Below, in pieces: positions 1 through 9,866 of a stretch of 64,000 nucleotides of DNA. The stretch covers positions 100,099 to 164,098 of the forward strand of contig VEPM01000008.1 in NCBI GenBank assembly GCA_012026795.1. Reading direction: 5' to 3'. A program made the position numbers and the translations under genes. Below the pieces are notes generated by a model that made no database searches, was not told where the DNA came from, and saw only the letters and a list, made by a program, of their open reading frames with translations. Position 1 is the stretch's first letter. Each line of letters starts with the position of its first letter. The stretch is from Candidatus Methanoperedens sp. Its GTDB lineage: Archaea; Halobacteriota; Methanosarcinia; Methanosarcinales; Methanoperedenaceae.

Positions 1-972
1 GCATTAAGGGAGGCGCTGGAAATGCCTCCGGAAGAGCAGATCAAGAGGAACCATATCTTGCAGGAGAGACTCAAATGTTATGATGTTGTGAAATGGGCGC
101 ATGATTTCCTTAATGATCTGATTTCCGTAGGTGAGGAACAAAAAAGGTTCGATGCAAGATTATTAAATAGCAAAGTCAAACAAGAAATGAAAGTAGATTT
201 CAATAAAGCCAGAAGAAGGCTTATATTATTGGATTATGATGGGACGCTTGTTCCCTTTGCTCCAAAACCTGAGATGGCAGTACCGAGCCAGGACATCCTG
301 AATCTCCTTACGAGTTATTTAAATGATATGCGAAATGAAGTTGTTCTGTTAAGCGGTCGGGACAAAGATACTCTTGAGCGATGGTTTGGATTGCCGAATA
401 TAAACATTGTGGCTGAGCACGGGACATTGATCAAGGAAAAAAACTGTGAATGGAGCATAGCTAAACAATTGAATGATCAATGGAAACCCAGGATACTTCC
501 TTTACTCAGGTTATATGTAGACAGGGTCCCCGGATCCTTCATAGAGGAAAAAGATTTCTCTACTGCATGGCATTACCGCAAATCTGACCCTGAACAGAGT
601 TCCGGGCAGGCAAAAGATCTGATGGATACCCTGGTAAATCTTACTGCGAATATAGACGTCCAGGTAATGCAGGGTAATAAAGTTGTGGAAATCCGGAACG
701 CAGGCTTTAACAAGGGCACAGCCGGAATGCGCTGGATATCAAAGAACGAATATGATTTCATTCTTGCGATAGGCGATGATTTCACAGATGAGGATCTGTT
801 TAAGATCCTTCCTGATACTGCTTATTCAATCAGGGTCGGGATTACCCAATCATATGCAAGGTTTAATCTTCATAATTATGTGGAAGTTATAGAGCTTCTC
901 AGGCAATTGGTTGAAGTTAATGTGATATCGGATATCATTAATAAAGAGATTCATAATGAAATTCCCAGTTAA
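1..972 (+). CDS. otsB: Trehalose-6-phosphate synthase/phosphatase, C-terminal part (partial)
   Basis: The reading frame is open from base 1, so the gene starts upstream of the window. The first ~40 residues (ALEMPPEEQ, then YDVVKWAHDFL) match the end of a GT20 trehalose-phosphate synthase domain. The rest is a HAD-family trehalose-6-phosphate phosphatase: DYDGT motif with the catalytic Asp near base 232, and the late motif GDDFTDEDLF. The intact protein is therefore a fused OtsA-OtsB that makes trehalose from UDP-glucose and glucose-6-phosphate. The stop overlaps the start of the following MFS gene by 17 bases, so the two are co-translated. An ATG at 22 exists but lies inside the synthase domain and is not a likely start. 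Confidence 0.9.
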   Translation, partial: ALREALEMPPEEQIKRNHILQERLKCYDVVKWAHDFLNDLISVGEEQKRFDARLLNSKVKQEMKVDFNKARRRLILLDYDGTLVPFAPKPEMAVPSQDILNLLTSYLNDMRNEVVLLSGRDKDTLERWFGLPNINIVAEHGTLIKEKNCEWSIAKQLNDQWKPRILPLLRLYVDRVPGSFIEEKDFSTAWHYRKSDPEQSSGQAKDLMDTLVNLTANIDVQVMQGNKVVEIRNAGFNKGTAGMRWISKNEYDFILAIGDDFTDEDLFKILPDTAYSIRVGITQSYARFNLHNYVEVIELLRQLVEVNVISDIINKEIHNEIPS

Positions 973-2548
973 GGATTCGTTAACAGAAGGAGAATTAAAA
1001 TCCGGTCTTAACAATGTGATAATGGACGGCCTCACAACACAGGCGATCGCAACGCTGACTGGCGGAGTGTTTCTCGTGGCTTTTGCGCTAAAGCTTGGGG
1101 CTTCAAACCTGACTATCGGTATTCTCTCAGCCATCCCGCCTCTGGGACAGCTGATCCAACTACCTGCGATATATATTGTGGAGAAATACAGGGTCAGGAG
1201 AGAAATCTGTATCTTGAGTACGGGAATAGGCAGGTCATTCTGGCTGCTGATAGCTATGCTCCCTTTCTTAGTTTTTATCAAGGACCCCCTGACCCTGCTC
1301 ATTATCGTTCTAATAATAAATGCAGCATTCTCTGCTATCGGAGCCTGCAGCTGGAACTCATGGATGCGCGATCTTGTTCCTATGAATCAAATGGGATCTT
1401 TTTTCAGTAAACGAATGCTATATGCAAGTATAGTAGGGATTTTATTCAGTCTTATTGCCAGTATATTTATAGATTACTGGAAACAGCTATATCCTGACAA
1501 TGAATTATATGCATATTCATATATTTTTTTCATCGGATTCCTGGCAGGTATGGCAGGACTGTATTTTCTTTCAAAGATACCTGAGCCTCGTATGATGGTC
1601 ATCAAAGAAAGGATCAATTTCTCCAGGCTGCTTTTCCAGCCTTTCAAGGATACCAATTTTAAAAACCTGATAATTTTTCTTGGATCGTGGAATTTTGCCG
1701 TGAACCTGGCGGCCCCTTTTTTCACTGTTTACATGCTTACAAGATTGAATCTTGATATGGCAACTATTATAATTCTTATGCTATTGAATCAGGTCACCAG
1801 TATTGCATTCTTACGTTTGTGGGGAAAATATGCTGATAGATATAGCAACAAATCGATCCTCAGTATAAACGGTCCTTTATTCATAATATGCATTCTTGCA
1901 TGGACTTTCACTGCAAGACCTGAGAAATACATATTTACTATGCCATTATTGGTAATTATACATACGTTGATGGGTATTTCCTCAGCAGGAATAACCCTTT
2001 CATCCGGGAATATCGGGCTCAAATTAGCACCACAAGGACAGGCCACGTCATATTTAGCAGCAAACAGTTTTATTAATTCGTTAGCGGCGGGAATTGCACC
2101 CGTGCTTGGTGGTTTATTTGCAGATTTTTTTGCAGACCGCAAACTTTCACTGGATCTCCACTGGGAAAGTCCGGTAAGGAATCTGTATATTCAAACTCTG
2201 TATTTTCAATCATTGGATTTCTATTTTCTCTTTGCATTCCTGATAGGTTTTTATTCCATACACAGGCTGGCAATGGTAAAAGAAGTCGGAGAAGTTGAGG
2301 AAAAGATCGTAATAAATGAACTTATTTCTGAAGTAAGAAAAGATATGAGATCATTTTCCACTGCAAGTGGTTTGCGAAGCACGATGCAATTTCCATTTTC
2401 TGTTATGAGAAGCACTGTGCAGAATACAGATGTTCTGAATAATTTCAGATGTTCGCTCAACAGTTACAACAGACGGCGGGCAATTAAAAATGCTATGTTC
2501 AGATCTGCATTTAAAAAGCGTTTAAGGAGTATTCAAGAAGAGAGATAA
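956..2548 (+). CDS. MFS family transporter
   Basis: 530-residue polytopic membrane protein with about 12 hydrophobic segments and the MFS layout of two six-helix halves. An early Gly-rich region (TGGVFLVAFALKLGASN) is followed by a PPLGQLIQLP loop. The C-terminal ~90 residues are charged and probably cytosolic. The ATG lies inside the trehalose synthase/phosphatase gene (17-base overlap), suggesting a functional link, perhaps export or uptake of a sugar or compatible solute; the substrate cannot be read from sequence. Its last 27 bases overlap the convergent glycosyltransferase gene. Confidence 0.8.
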   Translation: MKFPVKDSLTEGELKSGLNNVIMDGLTTQAIATLTGGVFLVAFALKLGASNLTIGILSAIPPLGQLIQLPAIYIVEKYRVRREICILSTGIGRSFWLLIAMLPFLVFIKDPLTLLIIVLIINAAFSAIGACSWNSWMRDLVPMNQMGSFFSKRMLYASIVGILFSLIASIFIDYWKQLYPDNELYAYSYIFFIGFLAGMAGLYFLSKIPEPRMMVIKERINFSRLLFQPFKDTNFKNLIIFLGSWNFAVNLAAPFFTVYMLTRLNLDMATIIILMLLNQVTSIAFLRLWGKYADRYSNKSILSINGPLFIICILAWTFTARPEKYIFTMPLLVIIHTLMGISSAGITLSSGNIGLKLAPQGQATSYLAANSFINSLAAGIAPVLGGLFADFFADRKLSLDLHWESPVRNLYIQTLYFQSLDFYFLFAFLIGFYSIHRLAMVKEVGEVEEKIVINELISEVRKDMRSFSTASGLRSTMQFPFSVMRSTVQNTDVLNNFRCSLNSYNRRRAIKNAMFRSAFKKRLRSIQEER

Positions 2549-3670
2549 TTCCCGGTATATATTTAAATATTTTTCAACCATTCTATCTGCCGTGAATTTA
2601 TTTTTAACATGATCAAAACAGTCTTTTGGCTCTATCTCATCTATTCTCTTTATTGCTTTTACCAGTTCTTTTATGTTTGGCTTCCCGTCTTTATTACGCG
2701 GCCGGACAAAAAAACCGGTTTTGCCATTTATAACTATTTCAGGAATTGCCCCGCATTCAAAAGCGACCAGAGGCGAACTGCAAGCTCCGGCTTCAATAGG
2801 CACCAGGCCAAAAGGTTCTCTCCATAAAGATGGAAAAATCACTCCTGCTGTTGCATTGAGCAGCTTAATTTTTTCTTTATCGCTTACCTCGCCAGCGTAC
2901 TCCACTACACCTTTTTGTAAGCGCGGTTCTATGCGTTCCTCGAAGAATTCTTCTTCCTTACCAGGGTGTTTTCTTCCGGCTATAATAAGTTTCATGCCAG
3001 ATTTTTCCGCTGCATCGATAGCATATTCTATCCCTTTATGAGGGTCAATCCTGGAAAGACACAGGAGCGTGTCGTTTTTTCTCTTCAATCGCTTTTTGGT
3101 TTTATAATTGGAAAGATCAATCCCGTTATGTACAATATCTTTGTAATGCAATCCTGCATCATCATGTATTGTCTGTGATTTGCTGATAGCAACAAAACGA
3201 TGGCGTTTCCTGTTTTTTGCATACCTGTATAGCATAATGTTTCCCCAGCCCATGTCTTTGGCACTCATACTATTGTGTATCGTGCTCAGTACCTGGACCC
3301 CTGATCCATTTAATGAAGAAGTTACAAGCGGATCAGCATATACATGTGAATGTATAACTTCAAAATTCTCTTCGACTTCCATAGCCTTCCGCAAGCTCAG
3401 CAGATTATCAGTTATATCGTTCCAGGAAACGCTATTTTTACCGTTTTGCCCGTTCTTATTATTATCCTGCCTAAGAACAGAACAGGGATATGTGGGTACC
3501 AGTTTTGCCGAAGTTTTTGAGTCTCCAGTGGCAAATAAGGTAACATCATGACCCCATTCTACCAACTTCTCACATAACCAATAAACAATTTTTTCTGCCC
3601 CGCCATATTTTGATTCATGCGGGGGAGCTATCCTGTACCAGACTGAAGGAGCAACTATTGCAATTCTCAT
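2522..3670 (-). CDS. GT4-family glycosyltransferase
   Basis: 382 residues, GT-B fold. The N-terminus MRIAIVAPSVW is followed by an acceptor-side loop, YGGAEKIVYWL. The C-terminal nucleotide-sugar half has SRIDPHKGIEYAI and the GT4 EX7E-type motif (REPFGLVPIEAGACSSPLV). It probably transfers a hexose from a nucleotide sugar to a lipid or polysaccharide acceptor at the inner membrane face. A second GT4 gene is encoded divergently at 3805. The 3' end overlaps the convergent MFS gene. Donor and acceptor cannot be inferred. Confidence 0.85.
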   Translation of the reverse strand: MRIAIVAPSVWYRIAPPHESKYGGAEKIVYWLCEKLVEWGHDVTLFATGDSKTSAKLVPTYPCSVLRQDNNKNGQNGKNSVSWNDITDNLLSLRKAMEVEENFEVIHSHVYADPLVTSSLNGSGVQVLSTIHNSMSAKDMGWGNIMLYRYAKNRKRHRFVAISKSQTIHDDAGLHYKDIVHNGIDLSNYKTKKRLKRKNDTLLCLSRIDPHKGIEYAIDAAEKSGMKLIIAGRKHPGKEEEFFEERIEPRLQKGVVEYAGEVSDKEKIKLLNATAGVIFPSLWREPFGLVPIEAGACSSPLVAFECGAIPEIVINGKTGFFVRPRNKDGKPNIKELVKAIKRIDEIEPKDCFDHVKNKFTADRMVEKYLNIYRELSLFLNTP

Positions 3671-3769
3671 TTTGTCTTCCCCACTAAACTTTTAAATTCT
3701 TTATCTTACTATTTTTGTACTAACGCCCTAATTTCATATATGTAACTTCACATATTTATGCACATGGAT

Positions 3770-3804
3770 AAGACTATATATCAAAGTTCTCCAAATAATA
3801 AATT
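3770..3804 (+). promoter_or_regulatory. TATA promoter of a probably leaderless transcript
   Basis: An AT-rich TATA-like element (ACTATATATC, about 3772-3781) is centred ~28 bases before the ATG at 3805, the spacing expected if transcription starts at the start codon. No Shine-Dalgarno sequence lies before the ATG. The region is shared with the divergent glycosyltransferase that starts at 3670. Confidence 0.5.
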
Positions 3805-4875
3805 ATGCGCATTGCCATGTTTTGCAGTGGTTTGATGACCACACCCCCGGCAAACAAAGAAAACATAATTCATGCCCCGCTTCATCTGACAGCAGTCCTG
3901 GCCTCTGAGATGGTAAAACGCGGTCACTCTGTGACACTATTTGGTGCTAAGGGTACAAAGTCAAAGGCGAAGGTCATTGATTTAAATCTACCACCATTGT
4001 TTAACCATCCGCATATAGGTGATTCAACAGATTTGAAAAATCACAATGCTATAAATTTTTATGAGCAGGTATTTATCGCGGATATTTATCGCAGGGCTGC
4101 AGAAGGAGAATTCGACATCATACATATCCATCCGGTTGATCTGTCAATCAACTTTGCAGCCAATTGCAAAGTTCCTACCGTTTTCACCTTGCATGATCCT
4201 CTTTCCGAGTGGCGGTGCTTTATTTATAACATACACAAAACGAATAAGAATATTTATTATGTATCAATCAGCGATTCCCAGCGCCTGCCCTTTAAAGATC
4301 TAAATTTTATAGATACGATCCATAATGGTATTGATCCAGGCAGGTATCAGTTCAATTCTCTATCCGGGGATTATTTATTATCCGCATCGAGATTGGTTCC
4401 GGAAAAAGGGGTCGATATAGCAATCAAGGTTGCAAGGAGAACAGGTTTTCCACTGAAAATAACCGGGGAGCCAGCTTCCGATAATAACAGCTACTGGATG
4501 GAAAAAATAAAACCTGAAATAGGAGGAAAGATCAGTTATGAAGGAATGGTTTCCACACGGCGCATGTTAAACATTTATAAAAATGCTGCCGCCCTTCTTT
4601 TTCCAATAAAATGGGAAGAATCATTCGGCATGACAATGATCGAGGCTATGGCCTGCGGCACACCTGTGATCGCTTTTAACCGCGGTTCAGTCAGGGAGAT
4701 CATAAAGGATGGAAGGACAGGTTTCATAGTTGATGACATGGACGGGATGGCCGGGGCAGTTAAAAAAATCAGTTCTATCGATCGAAAAGAATGCCGCTGC
4801 CATGTCGAAGAGAACTTCAGCCTCCGAAAAATGGTGGATAAATATGAATTGGTATATGAGAAAATCTTAAAATAA
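3805..4875 (+). CDS. GT4-family glycosyltransferase
   Basis: 356 residues. It opens MRIAMFCSGLMTTPP, with an HAPLHLTAVLASEM helix typical of the acceptor domain. The donor domain carries ASRLVPEKGVDIAIKVA and the EX7E motif in EESFGMTMIEAMACGTPVIAF. It is a retaining GT-B glycosyltransferase of unknown donor and acceptor. The divergent pair with the GT4 at 2522-3670 suggests two steps of the same glycan or glycolipid pathway. No Shine-Dalgarno is seen and the promoter spacing suggests a leaderless mRNA. Confidence 0.85.
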   Translation: MRIAMFCSGLMTTPPANKENIIHAPLHLTAVLASEMVKRGHSVTLFGAKGTKSKAKVIDLNLPPLFNHPHIGDSTDLKNHNAINFYEQVFIADIYRRAAEGEFDIIHIHPVDLSINFAANCKVPTVFTLHDPLSEWRCFIYNIHKTNKNIYYVSISDSQRLPFKDLNFIDTIHNGIDPGRYQFNSLSGDYLLSASRLVPEKGVDIAIKVARRTGFPLKITGEPASDNNSYWMEKIKPEIGGKISYEGMVSTRRMLNIYKNAAALLFPIKWEESFGMTMIEAMACGTPVIAFNRGSVREIIKDGRTGFIVDDMDGMAGAVKKISSIDRKECRCHVEENFSLRKMVDKYELVYEKILK

Positions 4876-4901
4876 CTAATGAGGAATCTAAAAAGTCTCT
4901 G

Positions 4902-7436
4902 TTACTTTACCCTGATATTAAGTATCTTGAACCACAATACGCTGGAAACCCCTGCCAGGAACACGATCATCAGGTCACCATAATGAAGTTCTGAAAAATG
5001 GAACAGGTTCCTTAAAACAGGAATATTCAGGACAAGAAGAAGGCTGCCAAGCGCTCCTGCGATCATAATCCACAATGCCTTATTTTCCGGATTGACCCTT
5101 ATCAGGCTTGTTTCCCATGAAAGGCCTGCAATGATCAGTGTAAGATTGGCTATTACAAGAGTGGCAAAAGTGAGGCTTCGGGCTTCTGTGTCACTTTTTC
5201 CCATCGTTAAAGCTAAAAGAAAAACAAAAAAAACAACAACAAGCACACTGACGCCCTGTAATAAACTACCGAAAACATTTTTTTTGCCAAATAATTTCTC
5301 TTTTAAATCCCTGGGTGGTCTTTTCATAATGTTTTTTTCTTCAGGCTCTGCTTCAAATACAGTAGAACATGCAGGATCAATTATCAATTCAAGAAATGCA
5401 ATGTGCGCAGGCAGGAGTATCAGGGGCAGGTTGAACATTACAGGAAAAAGTGCCAGACCCGCAATGGGTACGTGAACTGAAAAAATATATGATATTGCTT
5501 TTTTAAGATTATCAAATATCCTCCTGCCCATCCTGACAGCTTCAACGATAGATGAAAAATCATCATTTAACAATACTATTGCTGCTGATTCCCTTGCAAC
5601 ATCGGTTCCCCTTTCACCCATCGCAATACCGATATGAGCTGACTTTAATGCAGGGGCATCATTAACCCCGTCGCCTGTCATTGCAACGATTTCCCCGTTG
5701 GATTTGAGCGCTTCTACGATGGCCAGTTTTTGTTCCGGTACTACACGCGCAAAAATATTGATAGTTTTGATCTTTTCCTGTAATTCTGTTTTTTCCATTC
5801 CTGAAAGTTGGGCGCCGGTCAAATAATTTCCGGGATTTTCTAAACCTATCTGGCGCGCAATATGCTGCGCTGTCCCCGGATAATCCCCGGTTATCATAAT
5901 AACTCTTATTCCTGCAAAATAGCAATCGGAAAGTGCTTTATTGACACCAGGACGAACATTATCCATGAAACCCAGCAAACCAATGAATTCAAATCGGAAA
6001 TCATGCTGCTTTTCGGGAAAAGCATTCTCGGTAAAGCTTGATTTTGCAACACCCAGAATCCTCAATCCCATATCTGCCATTTTCTGGACACAGGCCAGTA
6101 ATTTATCTTTTTCTTTACCGTCAATATGACATAGATCGATTATTGCCTCAGGCGAGCCTTTTGCAGCGATCACATGCTTTCGTTTGTCATGTGATTCCCA
6201 TACATTTGAGAGTGCAAGTAAATTCCTGGAAAGCGGATATTCCCTTACAAGCTTCCAGTTATCATGAACGTGTTCGGATTTTGAAAGGAATTTTTCCGTG
6301 CCTGTCTTTATTTCCTTTTCGACAGGATCAAAAGGGTCTTTCTGGCTTGCAAGATTTGAAAATTCAAGCAATTCATGGAATTTCTCAGGAAGCGGGATGT
6401 TCCCGTTTTTTTCAAGATCGTAATATTCACCATTTGAAAATATGGTATTCAGGATCATCCTGTTCATTGTCAGGGTCCCGGTCTTATCAACGCACAGGAC
6501 TGTTGCCGAGCCAAGCGTTTCAATAGCAGGCATGCGTCTTGTCAGGACCTTCCTTTTTGACATGCGCCACGCGCCCATTCCAAGGAATATGACAAGTACC
6601 ACTGAAAATTCTTCCGGGATCAGTGCCATGCTCAAACCAAGGCCCGCAAGTATCCCGTTCAGCCAGTCACCCCTTGTATATCCGTATATGATCGCAACGA
6701 TCAGGCAGAGTATCAATCCGCCGATAGCGAAATTACGGACAACTAACCGTGTTTCTTTTTTCAGCAGGGTTTCTTCCGCGGAAATTGTTTCAAGGGCTTT
6801 TCCGATCCTGCCCATCTCGGTATATCCGCCTGTAGCCGTAACCCTGGCGATCCCGTGTCCCTGGACAACCAGCGTTCCTGAATAAACAAACGGCAGATCG
6901 TCGCCGCCAGGCTGGTTTGACTTTACCTTACCATCCCATTCGCATTTTCGAACTGCAAATGACTCACCTGTCAGCATTGATTCATCTATAAGGAGATTTG
7001 AACATACGTGCAAAACCCCATCAGCAGGGACGCGGTCTCCTTCTTTTAAGACCAGGATGTCATCCCTTACGACCTCCCGTCCGGGGATTCTTTTTTGAAC
7101 GCCATCCCTGATCACAAGAGCCCTGGGGCTTGAAAGATTCTTTAATGCCTCTAATGCCCTTTCAGATTTTCTTTCCTGGTAACAAGTTATTCCTACAACC
7201 ACAAAAACAAAAAAGAGCAGCATTATTGCATCATTTACCTCACCAAGAAGCAGATAAATGATACCCGCACCTATTAGCAGAAGCAGCATCGGTTCTTTAA
7301 GGATGTTTATGAATATGGTAAGAATGCCCTGTTTTTTCCTGGATGGGATCTCATTATATCCATTGTCTTTTAATTTTTTTGTTACTTCTGCTTCCGAAAG
7401 TCCGGTAATATTTTCCTGATCGAAGGGTTCTTCCAT
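4902..7436 (-). CDS. P-type cation-transporting ATPase (P2-like)
   Basis: 844 residues from the ATG at 7436, preceded by AAAGGAAAA as ribosome-binding site; an in-frame TTG at 7466 is less likely. Order: actuator domain with MLTGES, fourth transmembrane helix with IPEEF (about residue 274), phosphorylation motif DKTGTLTM (Asp about 317), hinge TGDGVNDAPALK, and a six-helix C-terminal membrane part. It pumps a cation, Ca2+-ATPase-like, at the cytoplasmic membrane. The PEEF helix rather than PEGL is common in prokaryotic members of this group and leaves the ion uncertain. It stands alone between divergently or convergently arranged neighbours. Confidence 0.88.
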   Translation of the reverse strand: MEEPFDQENITGLSEAEVTKKLKDNGYNEIPSRKKQGILTIFINILKEPMLLLLIGAGIIYLLLGEVNDAIMLLFFVFVVVGITCYQERKSERALEALKNLSSPRALVIRDGVQKRIPGREVVRDDILVLKEGDRVPADGVLHVCSNLLIDESMLTGESFAVRKCEWDGKVKSNQPGGDDLPFVYSGTLVVQGHGIARVTATGGYTEMGRIGKALETISAEETLLKKETRLVVRNFAIGGLILCLIVAIIYGYTRGDWLNGILAGLGLSMALIPEEFSVVLVIFLGMGAWRMSKRKVLTRRMPAIETLGSATVLCVDKTGTLTMNRMILNTIFSNGEYYDLEKNGNIPLPEKFHELLEFSNLASQKDPFDPVEKEIKTGTEKFLSKSEHVHDNWKLVREYPLSRNLLALSNVWESHDKRKHVIAAKGSPEAIIDLCHIDGKEKDKLLACVQKMADMGLRILGVAKSSFTENAFPEKQHDFRFEFIGLLGFMDNVRPGVNKALSDCYFAGIRVIMITGDYPGTAQHIARQIGLENPGNYLTGAQLSGMEKTELQEKIKTINIFARVVPEQKLAIVEALKSNGEIVAMTGDGVNDAPALKSAHIGIAMGERGTDVARESAAIVLLNDDFSSIVEAVRMGRRIFDNLKKAISYIFSVHVPIAGLALFPVMFNLPLILLPAHIAFLELIIDPACSTVFEAEPEEKNIMKRPPRDLKEKLFGKKNVFGSLLQGVSVLVVVFFVFLLALTMGKSDTEARSLTFATLVIANLTLIIAGLSWETSLIRVNPENKALWIMIAGALGSLLLVLNIPVLRNLFHFSELHYGDLMIVFLAGVSSVLWFKILNIRVK

Positions 7437-7733
7437 TGGTTTTCCTTTAATAAAATTGGAACACAATATACTGGGAATTATATTTCCTATAGTTATATTG
7501 CAAAAAGAATTACTTAAATTGAACTATTTTATGTGACCGTTTCAATTCATGTTGGTAATCCCCCTAATGTGCAACACATTTCTTCATACTTTATGTAATC
7601 GATGAATTTAAAGATTTCAAATCTCATCTTGGTCTTTTACCTTTATATAATATTTTTTAACTTTTATCTTTTTATTGATTGATTAAGGAAATTTATTTAA
7701 GTGTAAAGTCGCATCAGGCATTAGTGATATGAT

Positions 7734-7976
7734 ATGATAACTGGTAATGAAGCTTCTTTGAAAGCAAGGGATTATTTTGAAAGTGTGATGGGTGTGAATG
7801 CTGTTATTGGCTTCATGGTTATGTCTTTGAAAAAGGATCTTCTTGGGTCGGAATGGGTGGTTAATTGCAGCTTTTTTCCAAGTGTTGGAGCAAGACAACG
7901 TGTTGGTTATATAGTTAAGGTTGATTCAGAAGATGGTTCTATTAAAGAAACGGAAGCAATCGTTGTCAAAGATTGA
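7734..7976 (+). CDS. Small hypothetical protein, partner of the PIN gene
   Basis: 80 residues, mixed alpha/beta, no transmembrane segment. The pattern is an N-terminal helix (EASLKARDYFESVMG), then strands around WVVNCSFFPS and GYIVKVDSEDGSI. It loosely recalls small archaeal GvpO-like proteins, but I do not recognise a family. The stop codon directly abuts the ATG of the PIN gene (TGAATG), so the two are co-translated. A TATA-like TTTATTTAAG sits at about 7691-7700. By position it could be the antitoxin-like partner of the PIN protein; that is inference only. Confidence 0.55.
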   Translation: MITGNEASLKARDYFESVMGVNAVIGFMVMSLKKDLLGSEWVVNCSFFPSVGARQRVGYIVKVDSEDGSIKETEAIVVKD

Positions 7977-8468
7977 ATGAACAAAAAGTTTTTTTCAGCT
8001 AATAATATTGCAATCGATACGGGTCCTCTTTTCATTCACGCCGTGGGTGTTTTTGATTGCAAGAAACTCCAAAATGTTTGTCTTTGTTCCGAACCGGATG
8101 AAGAATTTGAATTTTTAGACAAACTTTTTATTTCCCGTAAGACCTTTTATATTACTCCCTATATTTTAAGCGAACTTTTTTACCAGATAAGAAAAATATT
8201 TAAATTTGATGATAAAAAAACAGAGGAATTTTTCAACATCTATGGGGAATTTCTAAAAAAAATAGGGGAGATTCAAGTAGAAAAAGAAAAAATAATAACC
8301 CATGAGAAGATAAAATTCGGATTAGCCGATATATCTTTGATACTGGCAAATAGAGAAAGGCAGTCTTTAATCTTTTCTAGTGATGGGGCTTTTTGTAAAT
8401 TTTGTGAACATGAGAAAATTGAATTTATCGACTATAGAAGCTTCTTTTGGAATCGAAGTTTTATGTAG
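7977..8468 (+). CDS. PIN-domain protein (putative RNase)
   Basis: 163 residues with the spaced acidic residues of a PIN nuclease: Asp in AIDTGPLF (about 13), Glu in ILSELFY (about 63), Asp in LADISLILA and a final Asp in FSSDGAFC. PIN proteins are Mg2+-dependent ribonucleases, often toxins. It immediately follows the 80-residue gene with no gap, as in toxin-antitoxin pairs, although the partner is not a recognisable antitoxin. The gene is visibly AT-rich and Lys/Phe/Ile-rich compared with its neighbours, which hints at acquisition. Confidence 0.7.
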   Translation: MNKKFFSANNIAIDTGPLFIHAVGVFDCKKLQNVCLCSEPDEEFEFLDKLFISRKTFYITPYILSELFYQIRKIFKFDDKKTEEFFNIYGEFLKKIGEIQVEKEKIITHEKIKFGLADISLILANRERQSLIFSSDGAFCKFCEHEKIEFIDYRSFFWNRSFM

Positions 8469-8580
8469 CATTTTAATGTTCATCATTTTATTCGATAAAA
8501 TGTGCTGTCAATCATAGTTAATTTAATTACCTGACAGGGAATTCAGAAGGGAAAATTATGGTGAAATTAGAGGACATTAT

Positions 8581-9708
8581 ATGACACAATACAAAATCCC
8601 TGTGATCCCCGGTGATGGTATCGGCCCTGAAATAATAAGAGAAGGACGAAAAGTCCTTGAGACTGCGGGTGAAAAATTCGGTTTTGATATCGAATGGATC
8701 GAATATCCGCATGGAGCTGACCATTATCTTGAAACAGGAGAGCTGATATCCGAAGATACGCTAAAAGATCTTTCAAAATACAGGGCGATCTATTTCGGGT
8801 CAATCGGAGATGACAGGATAAAGCCCGGGATACTTGAAAAAGGAATTCTCTTGAATATCAGGTTCTATTTTGATGAGTATGTAAACCTCCGTCCTGTGAA
8901 GCTCCTTGAAGGGGTCTGGACCCCATTAAAGGATAAGACTGCAAAGGATATTGATTTTGTAGTAGTGCGGGAAAATACGGAAGACTTCTATATCGGCATC
9001 GGCGGGCGTGCTAAAAAAGGTAAGAGCAAAAAAACGCTTGAAGTCATAAGGAATATGTATAATGTAAAATTCGGCCTTGATATCACATCCGATAGCGATG
9101 AAATAGGCTACCAGCTTGGCCTTATCAGTAAAGAAGGCACACGCAGGGTAATACGCTATTCATTTGAGCTTGCAAAGAACAGGAATAAACATCTGTCTTC
9201 AGTGGATAAGGCAAATGTATTATCTGATATCTACGGTTTCTGGCGGGAAGAATTCACGTCAATAGCTTCCGGATATCCGCAGGTAAAAACAGATTTCAAT
9301 TATGTGGACGCTGTAACCATGTGGTTTGTCAAGAATCCTGAGTTTTTCGATGTTGTTGTCTCACCAAATATGTTCGGTGACATAATAACCGATCTTGGCG
9401 CAATGATCCAGGGAGGTCTTGGACTTGCCCCCGGCGGGAATATAAATCCTGAAGGCACAAGCATGTTTGAACCCATCCACGGCAGCGCTCCAAAATACAA
9501 GGGACTGAACAAGGTTAATCCGATCGCAACCATCTGGGCAGGGGCGCTGCTTCTTGACCAGCTGGGTGAAAAAGAGGCTTCCGCACAGATCGTGCAGGCT
9601 ATCGAGAAAAATATCGTTAACAATAAAGTGAAAACATACGATATGGGCGGCTCGAATACGACATCGGATGTCGGGGACGATATTGCGCGATTATTGAAGG
9701 AAATATAA
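8581..9708 (+). CDS. Isocitrate/isopropylmalate-family dehydrogenase (LeuB or AksF type)
   Basis: 375 residues. The N-terminus has [13 protein letters not shown], the nucleotide/substrate region [14 protein letters not shown], the metal-binding Asp cluster in [14 protein letters not shown], and [18 protein letters not shown] near the end. It is an NAD(P)-dependent oxidative decarboxylase of 2-hydroxy-3-carboxy acids. Candidate substrates are 3-isopropylmalate (leucine) or homoisocitrate and longer homologues (2-oxosuberate for coenzyme B). The presence of an isomerase with a homoaconitase-like loop at 26.8-28.6 kb favours the second, but they are not linked in an operon. The start is the ATG after GAGGACATT. 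Confidence 0.82.
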   Translation: MTQYKIPVIPGDGIGPEIIREGRKVLETAGEKFGFDIEWIEYPHGADHYLETGELISEDTLKDLSKYRAIYFGSIGDDRIKPGILEKGILLNIRFYFDEYVNLRPVKLLEGVWTPLKDKTAKDIDFVVVRENTEDFYIGIGGRAKKGKSKKTLEVIRNMYNVKFGLDITSDSDEIGYQLGLISKEGTRRVIRYSFELAKNRNKHLSSVDKANVLSDIYGFWREEFTSIASGYPQVKTDFNYVDAVTMWFVKNPEFFDVVVSPNMFGDIITDLGAMIQGGLGLAPGGNINPEGTSMFEPIHGSAPKYKGLNKVNPIATIWAGALLLDQLGEKEASAQIVQAIEKNIVNNKVKTYDMGGSNTTSDVGDDIARLLKEI

Positions 9709-9724
9709 GGAAAAAATTTGCGAT

Positions 9725-9810
9725 AGAACACAGATTGCGCGGATGACGCGGATGCGCACGGATAAGGAAAAATCCGTGAATATCCGTTAGATCCGTGTCA
9801 TCCGTGTTCT
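9725..9810. repeat. 86-nt imperfect palindrome built from CGGAT units
   Basis: Two 39-nt arms (9725-9763 and 9772-9810) are imperfect reverse complements around the 8-nt loop AAGGAAAA. Each arm is made of degenerate units of the type CACGGAT or CGCGGATG. The right arm ends in GTGTTCT followed by a T-run, so it could act as a terminator between the dehydrogenase and flpA. It also resembles dispersed REP-like palindromes. A degenerate one-armed copy lies at 26763-26796. Confidence 0.75.
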
Positions 9811-9866
9811 TTTTGCTTAAATTACAAATCAGGATGATTTTTAAATTTTAAAAATATCTGCGATAA

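Noticed and set aside
7437..7466. N-terminal extension of the P-type ATPase from a TTG
   Set aside because: The ATG at 7436 has a proper AAAGGA site and the extension is not family-like.
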